Source: Saccharomyces paradoxus (lineage: Eukaryota > Ascomycota > Saccharomycetes > Saccharomycetales > Saccharomycetaceae). Taken from it: a DNA stretch of 64,000 nucleotides. Positions 61,201 to 64,000 of this stretch are shown here, one piece after another. The stretch's first letter is position 1. Every line of letters starts with the position of its first letter. Under the pieces are notes generated by a model, which saw nothing but the letters and a program-made list of their open reading frames with translations, was not told the origin of the DNA and did not search any database. Made by a program: the position numbers and the translations under genes. The stretch is taken from positions 682,001 through 746,000 of the forward strand of contig NC_047500.1 in the NCBI RefSeq assembly GCF_002079055.1. Direction: 5' to 3'.

Positions 61201-62944
61201 CAGCTGAAAAATCAATGGCATACACGATACTACTTGAAAGGATTGCGAGTTTGCCTTCTCGATTGGTCGTAGTAATGAGATGTCCGTCTAGAATAAATTT
61301 TGAGCCAGATCCATCTGGTGTTGTATTAATCAATTGGGATGGACGGATACCACTTATACCATCAGTTAGCTCATATTCACTCCATGTTCCACCTTGGTCC
61401 AAAGAATAATAAAATTCTGATTGCAGATCGCCATCTTCATTTGGATCATATGGGATATACACAATAATATTTCCCAGATCACCAGTGGCATATAACCCAG
61501 AAGAATTATGAGCCAATCTCCATGTCAAACCGCTATCTCTGGAGATAAAAGTTTTTTGGTCTTCCCAATCGAATTCACTGCCATCGCCAACAGAACCTGT
61601 CATTAACATGATTCCGGCAGAGGGATTTGAAACTTCGAGCTGGTAAAAAGGGTTCTGAAGTGAACATCTTTCAGACCTAGTGATATCACATCCGAATGAA
61701 TCTGCGTTTTCTCGGTCAACAACTTTCAAATTTGACCATGTGAGGCCGTTATCAACAGATATTTTAGTTTCGTCTCTTGCTATCTTTCCACCATATTTTC
61801 CTTTGCGATGAGAGTAGTCAATGTAAGGATGAAACGATCCAAATATTGTTCCTTTTAAGAAATCAGGAGAAGCGAGACGAATATATCCAAACTGATGGTT
61901 TGGTGTCCATTTAACGGGTGAAAATTTCAATCCTTGAGAATCTGATATTAAAATTTCTGAGGGAGCTGGTTGATCATTTTTCTCATCTGTGAACATTGTA
62001 GATATAGGAATGATTATTCTTCCAATAGAATCTTCATCAATTTCATTCACATTGACGTGCCGTAATTGAGTAGGCAGTTGTGCCTTTTGAAAAGTAGATG
62101 CATCATTGGATATCCAGATGTCCATAGATGACATCTCATTATGCCCGTCGTCTTGCGTTAAAACGACCACATGAGACTTCAATATCTTGTATCGATTAAC
62201 AATTTTATCTTTGAATTCATCGAATTCTTTAAAGGTTCTGCCTCCATCACTACTCAAAGCCAATTGAGTGTAAGTATCAGTTAAGCGATGTTCGCTATCG
62301 TATATAATGTTGGAGAACAAACATATTATCGAAGCATCATTACCGCTAATATCAGAGTCCTTGCAAGATTTGACAAAGTTGCATCTTGAGGTTGTTATAT
62401 CGTCATCATCTTTCTCTTTCAAGGAAGATTCGATCTTGTAAAAGGATTCCCCGTCATGGGTTAGGTATATTTTATTTGTGCCATAGAAAACACCTGAGTT
62501 TAGTGTATAACTAGGACAATCTGCAATAAGATACTCTTTTTTTGTGGGATGAGTAGTTATAATGCAATCAGTACCTATATGGTATTCTTCAGGGATGGGT
62601 ATAGTTAGAGCCCTCCATGACTTTCCACCATCATCGGTGACGTAAAATTTGGGTGATGCATATATCGAAGCAAAAGCCCTGTCCTGTCCATGTAAAGGAT
62701 CAATGACTAATCGAAAAATACGCTCTTTAATTTCTTTGACCGTTTCCCAATTTTCTCCAGCATCGAAACTTATCCACACTGCCCTATTGTCTAATCTGAT
62801 CAAAGTGTTGGAGTCATCAAAACCCACTAGACTGAATGTATATTCTGAAAGAGTCTCCGTTACTTTGGGGATGAATTCCTCTGCATTGAGTAAAGGAAGG
62901 AATAGAAATACCCAAATAACATACAGGGCATGAAATAATATCAT
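58256..62944 (-). CDS. Intact Vps10-domain sorting receptor (YNR066C plus YNR065C as one gene), 1562 aa
   Basis: The frame is open from 63091 but the first ATG is at 62944; it starts a clear signal peptide ([24 protein letters not shown]). Two consecutive Vps10 lumenal domains follow, with the repeated Asp-box style SxDxGxTW motifs ([53 protein letters not shown]) and the Cys-rich 10CC modules. One membrane span lies near residues 1381-1401 ([20 protein letters not shown]). The 160-residue tail has a YSSLL sorting motif and acidic stretches. Pep1/Vps10 (1579 aa) and Vth1/Vth2 (1549 aa) are the paralogues that carry carboxypeptidase Y from Golgi to endosome. In S288C I recall two shorter ORFs of 435 and 1116 aa; here it is one gene. 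Confidence 0.93.
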   Translation of the reverse strand: MILFHALYVIWVFLFLPLLNAEEFIPKVTETLSEYTFSLVGFDDSNTLIRLDNRAVWISFDAGENWETVKEIKERIFRLVIDPLHGQDRAFASIYASPKFYVTDDGGKSWRALTIPIPEEYHIGTDCIITTHPTKKEYLIADCPSYTLNSGVFYGTNKIYLTHDGESFYKIESSLKEKDDDDITTSRCNFVKSCKDSDISGNDASIICLFSNIIYDSEHRLTDTYTQLALSSDGGRTFKEFDEFKDKIVNRYKILKSHVVVLTQDDGHNEMSSMDIWISNDASTFQKAQLPTQLRHVNVNEIDEDSIGRIIIPISTMFTDEKNDQPAPSEILISDSQGLKFSPVKWTPNHQFGYIRLASPDFLKGTIFGSFHPYIDYSHRKGKYGGKIARDETKISVDNGLTWSNLKVVDRENADSFGCDITRSERCSLQNPFYQLEVSNPSAGIMLMTGSVGDGSEFDWEDQKTFISRDSGLTWRLAHNSSGLYATGDLGNIIVYIPYDPNEDGDLQSEFYYSLDQGGTWSEYELTDGISGIRPSQLINTTPDGSGSKFILDGHLITTTNREGKLAILSSSIVYAIDFSAAFDRKTCEEEDFEDWNLADGKCVNGAKYKYRRRKQDARCLVKKAFKDLSLHEIPCNSCSASDYECSFEFVRDTNGQCVPDYNLIALSDICDKSKSKSVLVEPLQLIKGDKCKTPMKIEPVDIPCDEIPKEGSNGKEIVTTENKFDFEIQFYQYFDTVADESLVMLNSIGDAYISHDGGQTMKRFDTDGEKIVEVVFNPYFNSSAYLFGSKGNIFLTHDRGYSFMIAKLPEARQLGMPLDFSAKAQDTFIYYGGKNCESILSPECHAVAYLTKDGGETFTEMLDSAIHCEFAGTLFKYPSNEEMVMCQVKEKSSETRSLVSSVDFFHSDKTTVFENIIGYLSTGGYIIVAVPHENNELRAYVTIDGAEFAEAKFPYGEDIGKQEAFTILGSEEGSIFIHVATNIESGRDFGNLLKSNSNGTSFVTLGHAVNRNTLGYVDFEKVQGLEGIILINIVSNSDKVSENKEDEQLKTKITFNEGSDWNFLKPPKKDSEGKKFSCDSVSLDKCSLHLHGYTERKDIRDTYSSGSALGMMFGVGNVGDRLLPYEECSTFLTTDGGETWAEVKKGSHQWEYGDHGGVLVLVPENAETDSISYSTDFGKTWKDYKFCGDKVFVKDITTVPRDSALRFLLFGEAKNMGSGSFRTYTIDFRNIFERQCKFDITSKESADFEYSPLGSHNGCLFGHRTEFLRKTDEKCFIGNVPLSEFSRNVKNCPCTRHDFECDYNFYKAKDGTCKLVKGLSSANAADICKKEPDLIEYFESSGYRKIPLSTCKGGLKLDAHLAPHPCPGKEWAFKEKYPINTGAYVSVFVTILLVIFFAAWFVYDRGIRRNGGFSRFEEIRLGDDGLIENNNTDRVVNIIVKLGLYLSLITKSAFQHTKTGAAHFSSKLRARFGNKKGPTYSSLLHDQFSNESDGLHEDANDLSSFTDQGSNFEIEQEDAHRPEQERTSQTDQPATSDIPDALPARSSAHKPDSTATRNEDE

Positions 62945-63625
62945 AATTGGGGATCTTTTACCTTTTATTAGTTCAAAGTTTTTTTTCAAATCTCGGAACT
63001 TTATATTACGATTCAACTGACCAAAAAAAAAAAAGGTAGCGGAGGATCTTCTGGTTGCATATTGGCGGGATTTAAATGAGTTTTGACGCAACAGGTTGCA
63101 AATATTCTACAAATATTCTAAAAATACTCTAAAAATATTCCAAAAGTATTCTAAAAATAAACAACCCGGATTCTCGCAATTAGTTTGAGTCTGGTGATTT
63201 TGAGTTGATCATGTTCGCTTCCTGCTCAGCCATCAATGTTTACCATTTGATGATGGAAACAACAGATGGAACTAGAAACCTAGGAAAAGATACATTGATT
63301 TGCTAATGCTGCCAGGAATACGCTAATACTATAAAGGAGGTACATTGTTAAACCTAATTTGTAAATTTAGAGAATAAGTATTTTTAAGGACCATAGTCCA
63401 GAATAGTATTCTGCAAAACAAATTCCAAATGATGAAAAAAAAAATTCTCGCTATGTTCAATTGATGCAGTTTAAGATGACGTTAGAGTTTTATTGTAGTA
63501 CAGACATTATTTTGATATGTCGAGGCATTGAAGTATCAATATACCTCTTATCGGCGTGCAGCTACCTAACTGTCTCTCTCACACCGTGGTCTTTTCGAAT
63601 GCAACAACTTTCAAGTTAAGTAAAA
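62945..63625. other. Upstream region of the Vps10-like gene
   Basis: 681 bp without a gene. It contains a 5 x 11-bp repeat array, listed next, and AT-rich sequence. Confidence 0.6.
63103..63157. repeat. Five tandem 11-bp repeats, TATTCTAAAAA type
   Basis: Units in perfect 11-bp register: TATTCTACAAA, TATTCTAAAAA, TACTCTAAAAA, TATTCCAAAAG, TATTCTAAAAA. The A-tracts recur once per helical turn. The array lies 159 bp upstream of the receptor ATG. Confidence 0.9.
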
Positions 63626-64000
63626 ATGATTTATTCTATAAAATATGTATTTAGTGGGAAAGACTCGACAGACCTGCTTGCCAAGTTCTCTTTCTAAGCA
63701 ATTGAGTTTGCCAGTCCCCCTGAAAATGCTAATGCCCATGTGCGACTCATTCCGTTATCTAAATATGTGGTTGAATCAAAAGTTGAATCACTGAAAAATG
63801 CGTACGAATCTACTGGGTCGAATAGTGCTTGATTCAGCTTCAATATACCTGTCCAGCCGCTTTCTATTGATCCAATGATTGGCTCGATTTTTGTCTGTCA
63901 TTCTTCTTCGACGAAAGTCTCAGACCGAATATTAGAAGAAACCGGTGTGATAGGTAGCATATGAATACCGTGGATGTATTCTGTATTTGTTCCAAAATAA
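63626..64000 (+). pseudogene. Decayed unidentified gene, cut by the right edge
   Basis: From an ATG at 63626 one single frame reads like protein to the window end, interrupted by three in-frame stops. The segments (for instance VFSGKDSTDLLAKF, then [20 protein letters not shown], then [20 protein letters not shown]) have normal composition and amphipathic helix patterns and are too long and coherent for chance. I do not recognise the family. In S288C the next gene is DSE4 on the other strand, and this is not it. Since the stops share one frame, the loss looks recent. Confidence 0.5.

Noticed and set aside
62945-63091. Upstream 49-codon extension of the Vps10-like ORF
   Set aside because: It begins at TTG and has no ATG; the ATG at 62944 starts a perfect signal peptide.

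Overview
The window is nuclear DNA from a budding yeast of the Saccharomyces sensu stricto group. From left to right it carries the genes of the distal right arm of S. cerevisiae chromosome XIV in the same order and orientation, from the last codons of SOL1 (YNR034W) to the Vps10-like receptor locus that the S288C reference annotates as YNR066C plus YNR065C. Several proteins differ from the S. cerevisiae versions I remember (DBP6, PET494, COQ2 and AGA1 clearly, LYS9 and MVD1 slightly). This fits a close sister species, most likely S. paradoxus, or a divergent S. cerevisiae better than S288C. The species call is from memory, not from an alignment.

Layout. Positions 1-33300 are dense housekeeping sequence: SOL1 (end), EGO4, ARC35, MRPS12, RSM19, DBP6, ZRG17, YNR040W, COQ2, MVD1, AGA1, PET494, TRM112, FPK1, YNR048W (a CDC50-family gene), MSO1, LYS9, BRE5, POP2, NOG2 (one intron, hosting snR191) and ESF2. 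Positions 33300-36530 are gene-poor and hold a tRNA-Leu(UAA) and an old solo delta LTR. From 36535 onwards the content is subtelomere-like: HOL1 with its regulatory uORF, the biotin cluster BIO5-BIO4-BIO3, MNT4, FRE4, YNR061C, the MFS gene YNR062C, the zinc-cluster gene YNR063W, the epoxide hydrolase YNR064C, a full-length Vps10-like receptor, and a decayed reading frame cut by the right edge.

How the genes work together. DBP6, NOG2, ESF2 and TRM112 act in ribosome biogenesis, and all four have PAC and/or RRPE promoter elements. MRPS12, RSM19, PET494, YNR040W and COQ2 serve mitochondria. BIO5-4-3 import and convert biotin precursors. FRE4, YNR062C and YNR063W look like an iron or siderophore-use neighbourhood. 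Legible control sites include a perfect Zap1 site before ZRG17, two Lys14-type sites before LYS9, two pheromone elements before AGA1, stress elements before EGO4, and a six-codon uORF ending Pro-Ser-stop before HOL1.

Most interesting observations: a probable unannotated 58-nt intron that restores the first membrane helix of YNR062C; an intact single-ORF Vps10 paralogue where the reference has two pieces; an H/ACA-type RNA between BRE5 and POP2, probably snR49; a decayed + strand gene at the right edge; and phased 11-bp repeats upstream of the receptor gene.
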